A DNA stretch of 64,000 nt, from positions 1 to 64,000 of the forward strand of contig NZ_JBLBVK010000050.1 in NCBI RefSeq assembly GCF_047314965.1. Reading direction: 5' to 3'. A program made the translations under genes and the position numbers. This document shows, one piece after another, positions 25,817-34,687 of this stretch. The DNA is from JAVJUV01 sp047314965 (GTDB taxonomy: Bacteria; Pseudomonadota; Alphaproteobacteria; Rhodobacterales; Rhodobacteraceae). A model generated the notes under the pieces. The model made no database searches and was not told where the DNA came from. It saw only the letters and a list, made by a program, of their open reading frames with translations. Position 1 is the stretch's first letter. Every line of letters begins with the position of its first letter.

Positions 25817-26425
25817 TCAGCCCTTCGCTTCGCTCTTGTCGTCGCCGGGAAGGATGTATTCCGCGCCTTCCCAGGGGCTCATGAAGTCGAACTGGCGATA
25901 TTCCTGTACCAGCTTGACCGGTTCATAGACCACGCGCTTCTGTTCCTCGTCGTACCGGACCTCGGTGTAACCCGTAGTGGGGAAATCCTTCCGAAGCGGA
26001 TAGCCGCGGAAGCCATAGTCCGTGAGGATCCTGCGCAGGTCCGGGTGCCCGGAGAAGAGAATGCCGAACATGTCGAACACTTCCCGCTCGAACCAGTTCG
26101 CGCTCGGATGCACCTCGGTCAGCGAAGGCACCATACCATCTTCGCGAACGGGCACCTTCAGCCGGATGCGCTGGTTCTGGTACATCGACAGGAAATGATA
26201 AACGACGTCGAAGCGCTCTTCACGGTCGGGGTGGTCGACCGCCGTGATGTCGACAAGCGTCGAAAAGCGGCAGGCGCCGTCCGACTTGAGGAATTCGACG
26301 AAACTGACCAGGGAGGACAGCGCCACGTTGACCGTCAGCTCACCGAAGGCGACGTCCCACGACACCACGCAGTCGGGCCGCTTTGCCTCGATCCCCTGGG
26401 CGAGTTCTTTCAATGCCTCGGACAT
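25817..26425 (-). CDS. nuoC: NADH-quinone oxidoreductase subunit C
   Basis: 202 aa. 30-kDa-type subunit of the peripheral arm. The family signature ERFDVVYHFLSMYQNQRIR and the conserved end of the domain (RRILTDYGFRGYPLRKDFP) are present. It is a separate subunit, not fused to NuoD as in E. coli, consistent with the alphaproteobacterial and mitochondrial type. A strong SD (AAGGAG) precedes the ATG. Confidence 0.97.
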   Translation of the reverse strand: MSEALKELAQGIEAKRPDCVVSWDVAFGELTVNVALSSLVSFVEFLKSDGACRFSTLVDITAVDHPDREERFDVVYHFLSMYQNQRIRLKVPVREDGMVPSLTEVHPSANWFEREVFDMFGILFSGHPDLRRILTDYGFRGYPLRKDFPTTGYTEVRYDEEQKRVVYEPVKLVQEYRQFDFMSPWEGAEYILPGDDKSEAKG

Positions 26426-26443
26426 ATCCGTCTCCTTGGGAGC

Positions 26444-26977
26444 TTAGCGAGTGATCGTGCCGGTCCGGCGAATTTTGCGTTGCAACTGAAGGATGCCGTA
26501 AAGCAGAGCCTCCGCCGTCGGCGGACAGCCGGGCACGTAGACGTCCACGGGAACGATCCGGTCACAGCCGCGCACCACGCTATAACTGTAATGATAATAT
26601 CCGCCGCCATTGGCGCAGGAGCCCATGCTGATCACATAACGCGGCTCCGGCATCTGGTCGTACACCTTGCGCAGCGCCGGCGCCATCTTGTTGGTCAGCG
26701 TTCCCGCCACGATCATCAGATCCGACTGGCGCGGAGACGCACGCGGCGCGGTGCCGAAACGCTCCAGGTCATAGCGGGGCATGGACGTGTGCATCATCTC
26801 GACCGCGCAGCATGCAAGGCCGAATGTCATCCAGTGCAGGCTCCCGGTACGGGCCCAGTTGATGATGTCATCTGTCGAGGTGACAAGAAAACCCTTGTCC
26901 TGAAGTTCCCGGTTCAATGCCCGGGTCGCGACCTCACGGTCAGCGCCGGCATCGTTCAGCGCGGTGCTTACTGCCAT
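26444..26977 (-). CDS. nuoB: NADH-quinone oxidoreductase subunit B
   Basis: 177 aa from the ATG at 26977 (SD AAGGGAG), overlapping the nuoA stop by 10 nt; an in-frame GTG at 26998 is less likely. PSST-type subunit carrying cluster N2, the direct donor to quinone. The unusual adjacent cysteines (FGLACCAVEMM) and the later ligands (MGSCANGGGYY; VPGCPPTAEALL) are all present. Confidence 0.97.
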   Translation of the reverse strand: MAVSTALNDAGADREVATRALNRELQDKGFLVTSTDDIINWARTGSLHWMTFGLACCAVEMMHTSMPRYDLERFGTAPRASPRQSDLMIVAGTLTNKMAPALRKVYDQMPEPRYVISMGSCANGGGYYHYSYSVVRGCDRIVPVDVYVPGCPPTAEALLYGILQLQRKIRRTGTITR

Positions 26978-27333
26978 TCCAGCGCTCCCTTCTTCCACTC
27001 ATAGGCAAACCCGACGGTCAGCACCGCGAGGAAGACCATCATCGACCAGAAAGCGATATCGCTCAGCCCGCCAAAGGCCACGGCCCAGGGGAAAAGAAAC
27101 GCAATTTCAAGATCGAAGATGATGAACAGGATCGACACCAGGTAAAAGCGGACATCGAACTTCATCCGGGCGTCGTCGAACGCGTTGAAACCGCATTCGT
27201 AGGCAGAGAGCTTTTCCGGGTCGGCATCCCTAGGTGCCACCACCAGAGCAGCGAGGATAAGCACCAGCCCCAATCCGACCGCAAGGCCAAGGAATACAAG
27301 GATGGGCAGGTATTCTCTAAGGATGTCTTCCAC
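26968..27333 (-). CDS. nuoA: NADH-quinone oxidoreductase subunit A
   Basis: 121 aa, three helices. The first gene of the operon begins with GTG at 27333, with SD GGAG 8 nt upstream; no better ATG is available. Membrane subunit at the arm junction; conserved loop YECGFNAFDDARMKFDVRFYLVSILFIIFDLEIAFLFPWA with the Cys-containing quinone-cavity loop and acidic pump residues. The last bases overlap nuoB. Confidence 0.96.
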   Translation of the reverse strand: MEDILREYLPILVFLGLAVGLGLVLILAALVVAPRDADPEKLSAYECGFNAFDDARMKFDVRFYLVSILFIIFDLEIAFLFPWAVAFGGLSDIAFWSMMVFLAVLTVGFAYEWKKGALEWQ

Positions 27334-27387
27334 GTGAACGCTCCGTCAACGCCCACTTCTTTTAGTCGCGCGGGCTTGTCTTGCCCC

Positions 27388-27416
27388 TACCTACTGCCGT
27401 GTTCCTGAAGGGTCAA
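27388..27416 (-). promoter_or_regulatory. Candidate promoter of the nuo operon
   Basis: On the minus strand, TTGACC (27416-27411) and TAGGTA (27393-27388) are separated by 17 nt, which would start transcription near 27380, some 45 nt before the nuoA GTG. The -35 is good but the -10 is poor, so this is only a candidate. Confidence 0.25.
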
Positions 27417-27804
27417 CGCCGGTCAGGCGCCTCCGAGGCGCTTTTTGACACAGGCAAAAATGTAGCAGACGGTCCGAAAAAAGCTCCAACAAGGCAATCA
27501 ACGAAACTCCAGCAACTCGATCCCTGAGCTAAGCAGCCGGTTCTGGTCGCTTCCTGCGCGGCGCAGCCAGCCCCAAATTCGACATGAAGCGCAATGGCAA
27601 GGCGCAGACAAGGTCGGCAACCAAGCCGCGAGGCGGACGGGACCGCGTTCGCGCGCCCCTTTTCGCCAGCGAACACTTCCTTTTCCAGCCAGCCGGACCC
27701 GGCGCAGATGATTGCTGCGGCCCACACCGCCACGAGGACTTATCCTACCATTGGTGCTTCAGACAGATCGGTTCAAACCGTGCCGTTGCCTGTCCCGTTC
27801 CTGA
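27417..27804. other. Gene-free region upstream of nuoA
   Basis: 388 bp with no credible gene; open frames here lack good starts and resemble nothing. A short hairpin with U-run on the plus strand (GCGCC 27427-27431, GGCGC 37-41 in that block, then TTTTT 27442-27446) has the shape of a rho-independent terminator, but no plus-strand gene precedes it. The region probably carries nuo regulatory sequence. Confidence 0.4.
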
Positions 27805-28233
27805 TCAGACAGCCGTGGACAGAGTTTCCAATTCGATTGGAGGGCCAACAGTCAGATTTTCGGAAACCACCCCCTGCGTTTGGATCAAGGATGTCGAAAC
27901 ACCGGTTTCCACTGCCTCCGTTCCCGCCTCTGTCGCACCCGCAGCAGCCTCGAACTCCGGCACTTCGACAACGGGAACATCCTCCGTTTCCGGCGCGACG
28001 CCGGACAGCAGGGGTTCGCTCACGCGTGCGCTGAAAAAGCTTCCGGGATCGATTCCCCGCGCCACGGCCGAAGCCATCCGTCCCTGAGCGTTGGCCGGCA
28101 CTTCCAGCCCTGCCTCGCGAGCCCCCGCCACCGCCAGCTTGGCTTGCTGGCCGACACCTTGCATGCTCTTGCCCGGTCCACCCGCCTCTGCCTGCCTAAC
28201 GGCCATGGCCTGATTTCCAACTGCTCCGATCAT
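27805..28233 (-). CDS. Hypothetical protein, Ala/Gly/Glu-rich, at the end of the liu operon
   Basis: 142 aa from the ATG at 28233 (SD-like AGGCAGG). No family recognised. The N-terminal part is Ala/Gln/Gly-rich with basic residues (MIGAVGNQAMAVRQ...QQAKLAVAG), the C-terminal half acidic and low complexity (VVEVPEFEAAAGATEAG). No signal peptide or membrane helix. It lies 62 bp after the liuC stop on the same strand and could be the last gene of that operon. Confidence 0.5.
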   Translation of the reverse strand: MIGAVGNQAMAVRQAEAGGPGKSMQGVGQQAKLAVAGAREAGLEVPANAQGRMASAVARGIDPGSFFSARVSEPLLSGVAPETEDVPVVEVPEFEAAAGATEAGTEAVETGVSTSLIQTQGVVSENLTVGPPIELETLSTAV

Positions 28234-28295
28234 TCGCCTGCCTTTCTGTCCAAGTCCCGTCCTAGGGCCTTCTAGCGGCAGGAGATGAACAAAAC

Positions 28296-29081
28296 CTAAG
28301 TGCCAGCCATCCAAGTGGCCTTGCGCTTGGCGAAGAATGCCTCGGTCCCCTCCCGAGCCTCTGCGGTTTCCCAGCGCGTCACCAGCGCATCGATGCTGGC
28401 CGCGATCTCGGCCTCACCCGGACTGGCACCCAGACGCAAAGCCAGCGCCTTGGCCTCGGCCACGGCTCCCGGTGCGCAGTCCAGGTAGGGCGAAACTTCA
28501 TCCTCCAGGGCCTGATCCAAATCTTCTTCGGGAACCAGTCGACGTATCAGCCCAAGTGCGACAGCCTCTTCGGCATCGAAGACCCGCGCCGACATGAACA
28601 CCCGCCGCGCCATGCCCTCTCCCATGCGCGCCACGACATACGGACCGATCGTCGCCGGGATCAGTCCCAGGCGCGTCTCCGTCAGCCCGAAGCGGGCGGT
28701 CTCGACAGCGACAGCCACATCGCAGACCGAGATCAGCCCCACACCGCCGCCGAACGCATTGCCGTGCACGCGCCCGATCAGCGGCTTCGGCAATTCGTTC
28801 AACGCCTTCAGCATCGTCGCAAGGGCCATCGCCTCACGCCGCCGCGTCTCGCCATCCGCCGCCATCTGATCCTGCATCCAGCCCAGATCGCCTCCCGCGC
28901 AGAAGACGCTCCCCTCGGCGGCCAGAACCACAGCGCGTATCGCATTGTCCTCGGCCAGCCGCGCAGCAGCCTCGGTCAGTTCTGCGATCATGCGCGCCGA
29001 CATCGCATTGCGCTTCTCCGGTCGCGCCAGCCAGAGCGTTGCAACGCCGCGCTCATCCGACTCGATCCGGACAGTCTCCAT
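28296..29081 (-). CDS. liuC: Methylglutaconyl-CoA hydratase (enoyl-CoA hydratase/isomerase family)
   Basis: 261 aa. Crotonase-fold protein with the oxyanion-hole segments SVFCAGGDLGWMQDQ and GNAFGGGVGLISVCDVAVA. The position directly after HMG-CoA lyase (1-nt overlap) and with methylcrotonyl-CoA carboxylase genes indicates hydration of 3-methylglutaconyl-CoA to HMG-CoA in leucine degradation. The crotonase family assignment is certain; the substrate is inferred from context. Cytoplasmic. Confidence 0.9.
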   Translation of the reverse strand: METVRIESDERGVATLWLARPEKRNAMSARMIAELTEAAARLAEDNAIRAVVLAAEGSVFCAGGDLGWMQDQMAADGETRRREAMALATMLKALNELPKPLIGRVHGNAFGGGVGLISVCDVAVAVETARFGLTETRLGLIPATIGPYVVARMGEGMARRVFMSARVFDAEEAVALGLIRRLVPEEDLDQALEDEVSPYLDCAPGAVAEAKALALRLGASPGEAEIAASIDALVTRWETAEAREGTEAFFAKRKATWMAGT

Positions 29082-29938
29082 CAGCCGCCCACCCGCATCG
29101 ATGCGGCCATCCCGGCAGCATCCGACAGAAGAGCAAGGTCAAGCCCGTGCTCGAACCCCCGCGCCTCCAGCGCCTCGGCCAACACGCCGGTCGCCACGTT
29201 GCCTGCGGCCCCCGGGGCATAAGGACATCCGCCAAGGCCGCCGACCGCGGCATCGAACACGCGCAAACCCCGCCCGATGGCCACCATCACGTTTTCCACT
29301 GCATGCCCCGCGGTATCGTGGAAGTGGCCGGCAAGGTCTGAGGCCTCGGCAACCTCCAGCACGGCGCCAAGCATGGCATCCACCCTTTCGGGTGTCGCGC
29401 GCCCGAGCGTGTCTCCAAGCGAAACCTCGTGGCATCCCATCGCCAGAAGCTCGGCCGTAACATCCGCAACGGCTTCAGGGGCCACAGGCCCGTCATAGGG
29501 ACAATCCACAACGCAGGACACGTAACCCCGGACCGGCATGTTGGCCGCGCCGGCGGCATCCGTTACGGAACGGAACCGCGCCAGGCTTTCGGCGATCGAC
29601 GCGTTGATATTCGCCCGGCTGAATCCTTCCGAAGCCGAAGCGAAGACCGCCACTTCGTCCACGCCCGCTTCCAGCGCATCCTCGAAACCCCGAAGGTTCG
29701 GCGTCAGCGCCGAATAGATCACTCCGGGAAACCGTTCGATCCGGGCCATCACATCGGCAGAGCCCGCCATTTGGGGCACCCAGCGCGGCGAGACGAAACT
29801 CGCCGCCTCGATTCGGCGAAAGCCGACCCGGGACAAGCGGTTGATCAGCGCAACCTTCTCCGCCACCGGTATCGGTCGAGGCTCGTTCTGCAACCCGTCC
29901 CTCGGACCCACTTCAACGATTTCGACGAACTCACCCAT
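29081..29938 (-). CDS. liuE: Hydroxymethylglutaryl-CoA lyase
   Basis: 285 aa from the ATG at 29938 (SD GAGG); an upstream extension to 29983 overlaps the GST gene and is unlikely. Cleaves HMG-CoA to acetoacetate and acetyl-CoA, the last step of leucine catabolism. TIM-barrel enzyme with EVGPRDGLQNE near the N-terminus, metal ligands in the HFHDT motif, and the catalytic cysteine in GGLGGCPYAPGAAGNVAT. After this motif, where many homologues have an acidic residue, a glycine follows (NVATG). Confidence 0.93.
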   Translation of the reverse strand: MGEFVEIVEVGPRDGLQNEPRPIPVAEKVALINRLSRVGFRRIEAASFVSPRWVPQMAGSADVMARIERFPGVIYSALTPNLRGFEDALEAGVDEVAVFASASEGFSRANINASIAESLARFRSVTDAAGAANMPVRGYVSCVVDCPYDGPVAPEAVADVTAELLAMGCHEVSLGDTLGRATPERVDAMLGAVLEVAEASDLAGHFHDTAGHAVENVMVAIGRGLRVFDAAVGGLGGCPYAPGAAGNVATGVLAEALEARGFEHGLDLALLSDAAGMAASMRVGG

Positions 29939-30599
29939 TCCACGCCTCGTAGAAATCCCGCGCATACAAGATTTCGGCTCCATCGGGCGGCAAGGACGCC
30001 TGAAAGGCCGGGCGCGCCGTGATCCGCTCGTACCATTTCGACACTTCGGGCCAGGGATCCAGCCGCACGAAATGCCGCGCCATGTAAACTGCCTGCCCCA
30101 CCGCTATATCCGCCGCCGAAAACCCGCTGGTCAGCAGATTGTCCCGGTTCTCGATCGGCGTCGAGAGCCTTCCTTCGATAGTATCTAAACACTTCGCCGC
30201 CCGCGCGGCCTCCAGCTTCATGACCACCGACGATCGCATGTGATCTTCGTAGATCACGATATGCTGCTGGGTCAGCGCGGCGAGGTGCTGCGACAGGGTC
30301 TCGGCAAAATGCAGCCAGACCAGCCACTCGGGCCAATCCGGGTCCTCAGGGGACCGTCCCAGCCCCGCCTCCGGGAACCTGGCGCACAGGACCTGAAGGA
30401 TCGCCCCCGACTCGAAAAGGACCTCACCGTCCATCTCCAATGCAGGCACCCGGCCCGCCGGCGACACGGTCAGGTATTCCGGCGCACGCAGAGACTTGTC
30501 GAACGGGTGTATCCGGAGCTCGAAGTCGACGCCCAGCTCGTTCAGGAGCCAGAGCACCCGCATCGATCGGCTCTGGTGACAGTGATGCAGAGTGATCAT
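29931..30599 (-). CDS. Glutathione S-transferase-family protein
   Basis: 222 aa from the ATG at 30599, which overlaps the liuD stop by 4 nt (ATGA). N-terminal thioredoxin-like domain (MITLHHCHQSRSMRVLWLLNELG; cis-Pro and ES motif in GRVPALEMDGEVLFESGAI) and an all-helical C-terminal domain. The active-site position shows CHQSRS near residue 7-12, suggesting a Ser/Cys-type catalytic residue. Embedded in the leucine operon between carboxylase and HMG-CoA lyase; it may detoxify or isomerise a CoA-derived or electrophilic intermediate, which is inference. Confidence 0.88.
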   Translation of the reverse strand: MITLHHCHQSRSMRVLWLLNELGVDFELRIHPFDKSLRAPEYLTVSPAGRVPALEMDGEVLFESGAILQVLCARFPEAGLGRSPEDPDWPEWLVWLHFAETLSQHLAALTQQHIVIYEDHMRSSVVMKLEAARAAKCLDTIEGRLSTPIENRDNLLTSGFSAADIAVGQAVYMARHFVRLDPWPEVSKWYERITARPAFQASLPPDGAEILYARDFYEAWNG

Positions 30600-32518
30600 G
30601 CCTCCGCGTCCTCGAGCCGCACAAGTGACACGCCGGAATCGACTTGGTCGCCCTCGCGCACCATCACCTCGGCCACGACACCGTCTCGGGGCGAAACCAG
30701 CGCATGTTCCATCTTCATCGCTTCCAGAACCGCAAGGCGCTGGCCCTCCGACACGGTATCTCCAGCGGAAACGTAGACCGCCGTCACCTTGCCCGGCATC
30801 GGCGCCTCTACCGCCCCCTTCGACCCTGAGGACTGCCCGCGGTCCAGCGGGTCGGCCAGCGGGAACACACCGCCATCCTGACCGAACACGACGACCTGTT
30901 CGCGCAGCCTGACCGCGCGCAGCGTCAGCTTTTGACCGTCGATCATCCACCCGCCATCAACGCGCGCGACGCGGGCATCGCGACCGCCAATCCGCACGTC
31001 CGCACCGTCCCGCGTCGGTATCACCTGGACCCTAAGATCCCCTAGCGCAATCTCGTGCCGAAGGGGTCCCCAAAGCGTGAACCCGGCGAACGGACCAGTG
31101 TCGGCCCCCAGCGCCGTCAACGCCGCCAGGACAACGGCGTTTTCCGACGGCGCTTCGGCGGCGATCAGCCCGGCCAGATCCCTGTCGATGATCCCCGTAT
31201 CCAGATCGCCCGCCACGAATCCCGGATGGTCCACCAGCCGGCGGAGAAAGCCGACATTCGTCACGGTTCCCGCAACGTCCGTCCCATCGAGCGCCACCGC
31301 CATCGACCGCAGCGCCGCCGCCCGGTCAGCGCCATGCACGGTGATCTTCGCGATCATCGGATCATAATGCGGCGTGATCCGGTCACCCTGCCGGACGCCA
31401 GTGTCGATCCGCGCGTTTGTAGGAAAGACCAGATGTTCCAGACGACCGATCGCTGGCAGAAAGCCTGCCGCCGCATCCTCGGCATAAAGCCGTGCCTCGA
31501 TCGCATGCCCTCGGATCGACAGATCTTCCTGCCGTGCCGGCAGCGGCTCTCCTGCCGCCACCCGCAACTGCCATTCAACCAGATCGACCCCGGTGATCGC
31601 CTCCGTCACCGGATGCTCCACCTGTAGCCGCGTGTTCATCTCCATGAACCAGAACCGGTCCGGCCTGAGCCCGTCCGAGGCATCCACGATGAACTCCACC
31701 GTCCCGGCCCCGGAATAGCCCACCGCCTCGGCGGCGCGCACCGCGGCCAGGCCCATCGCCTCCCGCATCTCGGACGTCATCCCCGGCGCAGGCGCCTCCT
31801 CGATCACTTTCTGATGCCGCCGCTGCAGCGAGCAATCCCGTTCGAAGAGATGCACCGCTCGCGTTCCGTCGCCGAAAACCTGCACCTCGATATGCCGTGG
31901 CTTCTCGACGAATTTCTCGATCAGCACCGCATCATTGCCGAAGGCCGTCCGCGCCTCGGCCTTGGCGCTCTCCAGCGCGTCGATGAAATCCTCCGGTCGC
32001 AAGACCTTCCGCATCCCCTTGCCGCCGCCGCCCGCGACGGCCTTGATCAGCACGGGATAGCCGACTTCCGCCGCCTCGACCTCCAGATGCCCCGGCTCCT
32101 GGTCGGCGCCCAGATATCCCGGCACGACCGGCACACCGGCGTTTTCCATCAGGGCCTTGGCCGCGTCCTTCAATCCCATCGCCCGGATTGCCTTGGCAGA
32201 GGGACCGACGAACACCAGTCCCGCCGCCTCGACGGCCTCCACGAAATCCGGGTTCTCGGACAGGAACCCGTATCCCGGATGGATTGCCCCCGCACCGGTC
32301 GCCTGCGCCGCGACGATGATAGCGTCCCCCCTAAGATAGCTCTCCGCAGGCGAAGCGCTCCCGATCCACACGGCTTCATCCGCCAGTGCAACATGCCGCG
32401 CTTCCCGGTCGGCGTCCGAATAGACGGCCACCGTTCCCAGCCCCATCTTCCGCGCCGTCTCGATCACCCGACAGGCGATTTCGCCACGATTGGCAATCAG
32501 GAGTTTGTCAAATGACAT
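30596..32518 (-). CDS. liuD: Methylcrotonyl-CoA carboxylase, biotin-containing alpha subunit
   Basis: 640 aa. Biotin carboxylase (about 1-445, ATP-grasp with KAVAGGGGKGMR and the EMNTRLQVEHPVTE block), a linker domain, and a C-terminal biotinyl domain with EAMKMEH, the biotinylated lysine being K602. With the adjacent beta subunit it carboxylates 3-methylcrotonyl-CoA in leucine breakdown. The choice of MCC over propionyl-CoA carboxylase rests on the partner's motifs and the operon. Probable client of BirA at 7043. Confidence 0.93.
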   Translation of the reverse strand: MSFDKLLIANRGEIACRVIETARKMGLGTVAVYSDADREARHVALADEAVWIGSASPAESYLRGDAIIVAAQATGAGAIHPGYGFLSENPDFVEAVEAAGLVFVGPSAKAIRAMGLKDAAKALMENAGVPVVPGYLGADQEPGHLEVEAAEVGYPVLIKAVAGGGGKGMRKVLRPEDFIDALESAKAEARTAFGNDAVLIEKFVEKPRHIEVQVFGDGTRAVHLFERDCSLQRRHQKVIEEAPAPGMTSEMREAMGLAAVRAAEAVGYSGAGTVEFIVDASDGLRPDRFWFMEMNTRLQVEHPVTEAITGVDLVEWQLRVAAGEPLPARQEDLSIRGHAIEARLYAEDAAAGFLPAIGRLEHLVFPTNARIDTGVRQGDRITPHYDPMIAKITVHGADRAAALRSMAVALDGTDVAGTVTNVGFLRRLVDHPGFVAGDLDTGIIDRDLAGLIAAEAPSENAVVLAALTALGADTGPFAGFTLWGPLRHEIALGDLRVQVIPTRDGADVRIGGRDARVARVDGGWMIDGQKLTLRAVRLREQVVVFGQDGGVFPLADPLDRGQSSGSKGAVEAPMPGKVTAVYVSAGDTVSEGQRLAVLEAMKMEHALVSPRDGVVAEVMVREGDQVDSGVSLVRLEDAEA

Positions 32519-32588
32519 CCCGCCTCCGCTTCATGGGAACCTCACCGCACTCGAAGTATTTGCCCAGAACCAAATCGACCAACATGGC

Positions 32589-34193
32589 CTACATCCGGAA
32601 CACGCCGAAGCGCGTCTCTTCAATCGGGGCGTTCAGCGCCGCCCCCAGCGACAACGCCAGCACCTCTCTCGCACGGCGCGGGTCCACGACCCCGTCGTCC
32701 CAAAGCCGTGCACTGGCATAGAGCGGATGCGACTGCCGCTCGAACATCTCGATCGTGGGACGCTTGAACTCGGCCTGCTCTTCGACGGACCAGTCCTGCC
32801 CGGCGCGTTCCATCGCATCGCGCTTCACCGTCGCAAGCACGCCGGCCGCCTGCTCGCCCCCCATCACGCTGATCCGGCTGTTTGGCCAGGACCACATGAA
32901 GCGCGGCGAATAGGCCCGCCCCGCCATCCCGTAGTTCCCGGCTCCGAACGAACCGCCGACAACCATCGTCACCTTCGGCACCGCTGTCGTCGCCACCGCG
33001 GTCACCATCTTTGCCCCGGCGCGCGCGATCCCCTCGTTCTCGGCCTTCCGGCCCACCATGAACCCGGTGATGTTCTGCAGGAAGACCAGCGGAATCCCCC
33101 GCTGCGAGCATAATTCCACGAAGTGCGCCCCCTTCTCGGCACTTTCCCCGAACAGCACACCATTGTTCGCCACGATCCCCACCGGGCAGCCCTCGATATG
33201 CGCGAAGCCGGTCACCAGCGTCTCGCCATAGCGCACCTTGAACTCGTCCAGCCGTGAACCGTCCACGACCCGGGCGATCACCTCGCGGATGTCATAGGGC
33301 GTGCGCAGGTCCGAAGGCACCACGCCCAGCATCTCATCCGGGTCATAGGCAGGCGGCTCCGGCGACTGCCAGTCCACCGTCGCAGGCTTCACCCGGTTCA
33401 GATGCCGCACCGCCTCTCTGACCAGCGCCAGGGCATGTGCGTCGTCCTCGGCAAGGTAGTCCGCCACACCCGACAGCCGGGTGTGCACATCACCGCCGCC
33501 CAATTCCTCGGCCGAGACAACTTCGCCCGTCGCCGCCCTCACCAGTGGCGGCCCCGCCAGAAAGATCGTTCCCTGTTCCTTCACGATGATCGAGACATCC
33601 GACATGGCCGGCACATAGGCACCGCCTGCCGTGCATGACCCCATCACCGCCGCGATTTGCGGGATGCCCTTCGCGCTCATCTGCGCCTGGTTATAGAAGA
33701 TCCGCCCGAAATGATCCCGGTCCGGGAACACTTCGTCCTGGTTCGGCAGGTTCGCCCCGCCGGAATCAACAAGGTAAATGCACGGCAGATGACACTCGGC
33801 AGCGATCTCCTGCGCCCTCAGGTGCTTCTTGACCGACATCGGGTAGTAGGTCCCGCCCTTCACGGTCGCATCGTTGGCCACCACCATCACGTCACGCCCG
33901 TGAACGCGGCCAACGCCCGCGATGACACCGGCACAGGGCGCATCGCCCCCGTACATCCCGTGCGCGGCAGTCGCACCGATCTCCAGGAACGGCGCGCCGG
34001 GATCCAGAACACCGGCCACACGGTCGCGCGGCAGCATCTTGCCACGGCTTACATGCCGCTCCCGCGCCCTCTCGCCGCCCCCGGCCGCCGCCAGCGCAGC
34101 CGCATCGCGCACCGTCTCCAGAAGGGCGCGATTTGCCGACTCGTTGGCCCGGAACTGCTCCGAAGACCGCGAAACAGAAGAGCCCAGCTTCAT
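32589..34193 (-). CDS. liuB: Methylcrotonyl-CoA carboxylase, carboxyltransferase beta subunit
   Basis: 534 aa. Crotonase-like carboxyltransferase with the MCC-type region DSGGANLPNQDEVFPDRDHFGRIF and the oxyanion-hole glycines (MGSCTAGGAYVPAMSD; FGAGNYGMAGRAY). Transfers CO2 from biotin to 3-methylcrotonyl-CoA. Its start overlaps the stop of the DUF1311 gene by 4 nt, so it is coupled to the inserted small genes; a 70-bp gap precedes liuD. Confidence 0.94.
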   Translation of the reverse strand: MKLGSSVSRSSEQFRANESANRALLETVRDAAALAAAGGGERARERHVSRGKMLPRDRVAGVLDPGAPFLEIGATAAHGMYGGDAPCAGVIAGVGRVHGRDVMVVANDATVKGGTYYPMSVKKHLRAQEIAAECHLPCIYLVDSGGANLPNQDEVFPDRDHFGRIFYNQAQMSAKGIPQIAAVMGSCTAGGAYVPAMSDVSIIVKEQGTIFLAGPPLVRAATGEVVSAEELGGGDVHTRLSGVADYLAEDDAHALALVREAVRHLNRVKPATVDWQSPEPPAYDPDEMLGVVPSDLRTPYDIREVIARVVDGSRLDEFKVRYGETLVTGFAHIEGCPVGIVANNGVLFGESAEKGAHFVELCSQRGIPLVFLQNITGFMVGRKAENEGIARAGAKMVTAVATTAVPKVTMVVGGSFGAGNYGMAGRAYSPRFMWSWPNSRISVMGGEQAAGVLATVKRDAMERAGQDWSVEEQAEFKRPTIEMFERQSHPLYASARLWDDGVVDPRRAREVLALSLGAALNAPIEETRFGVFRM

Positions 34194-34687
34194 TGTGCGC
34201 GCTCCCCCAGCCGCATTTCCAGTTCAAGCGCCTGACGACCGGTTTCATGCATCAGGCATGCGGCATTCGCAGGTCCTCCGCCCGAACCGCCGCCCCATGT
34301 CGTGTATTCATACCAGCAGGCTGCATCCCGATACGGAATCCAGGCCCGCTGCATTTCGCGCAGAGCCGTCACCGTGTCCGGCACCGTGGCGCCGATGTCA
34401 TTCATCTCTTTCAGCATCGCGGTCTCGGCTTTGATCAACTCCGTGTAGACCGTGTTGAGCCGCACGTCCCAATAGTCCGCCTCGGCCCCGAAACAGATCC
34501 CTATCGCATAATTCGAATATACGCCCTCCCGCGAGTAACAGGCCTCGGCCGACCGCCCGATGCAGGCCTCCCGCGCGCCCCGGTCCTCGGCCTGCGCAAG
34601 ACATGCCTCAGTGGCATCGGGTGAGAACGGCAGTTCCTGCGCCATCACCGGCGAAGCAAGAAATACCAGACATATCAATGATCTCAC
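34190..34687 (-). CDS. Secreted DUF1311 / LprI-like protein
   Basis: 165 aa from the GTG at 34687, with the excellent SD GGGAGGAT and a GTGA overlap with the EcsC gene. N-terminal signal peptide (VRSLICLVFLASPVMA, cleaved before QELPF). The mature part has several cysteines (ACLAQAEDRGAREACIG, ACYSREG, GICFG, DAACWYEY, NAACLMHE) and the RAWIPYRDAAC block typical of the lysozyme inhibitor LprI/DUF1311 family. Predicted periplasmic. Inserted in the leucine operon; no metabolic link is evident. Confidence 0.8.
   Translation of the reverse strand: MRSLICLVFLASPVMAQELPFSPDATEACLAQAEDRGAREACIGRSAEACYSREGVYSNYAIGICFGAEADYWDVRLNTVYTELIKAETAMLKEMNDIGATVPDTVTALREMQRAWIPYRDAACWYEYTTWGGGSGGGPANAACLMHETGRQALELEMRLGERAQ

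Noticed and set aside
27427..27446. Rho-independent terminator on the plus strand near nuoA
   Set aside because: Hairpin plus U-run shape is present, but no plus-strand gene precedes it, so it is only mentioned as region content.
27413..27733. Minus-strand 106-aa frame upstream of nuoA
   Set aside because: Starts with GTG without SD, has random-looking composition with many Cys and no domain; the region more likely holds the nuo promoter.
27584..28087. Plus-strand frames opposite the hypothetical gene at 27805-28233
   Set aside because: Arg/Pro-rich shadow frames; the minus-strand gene has a better start and SD.
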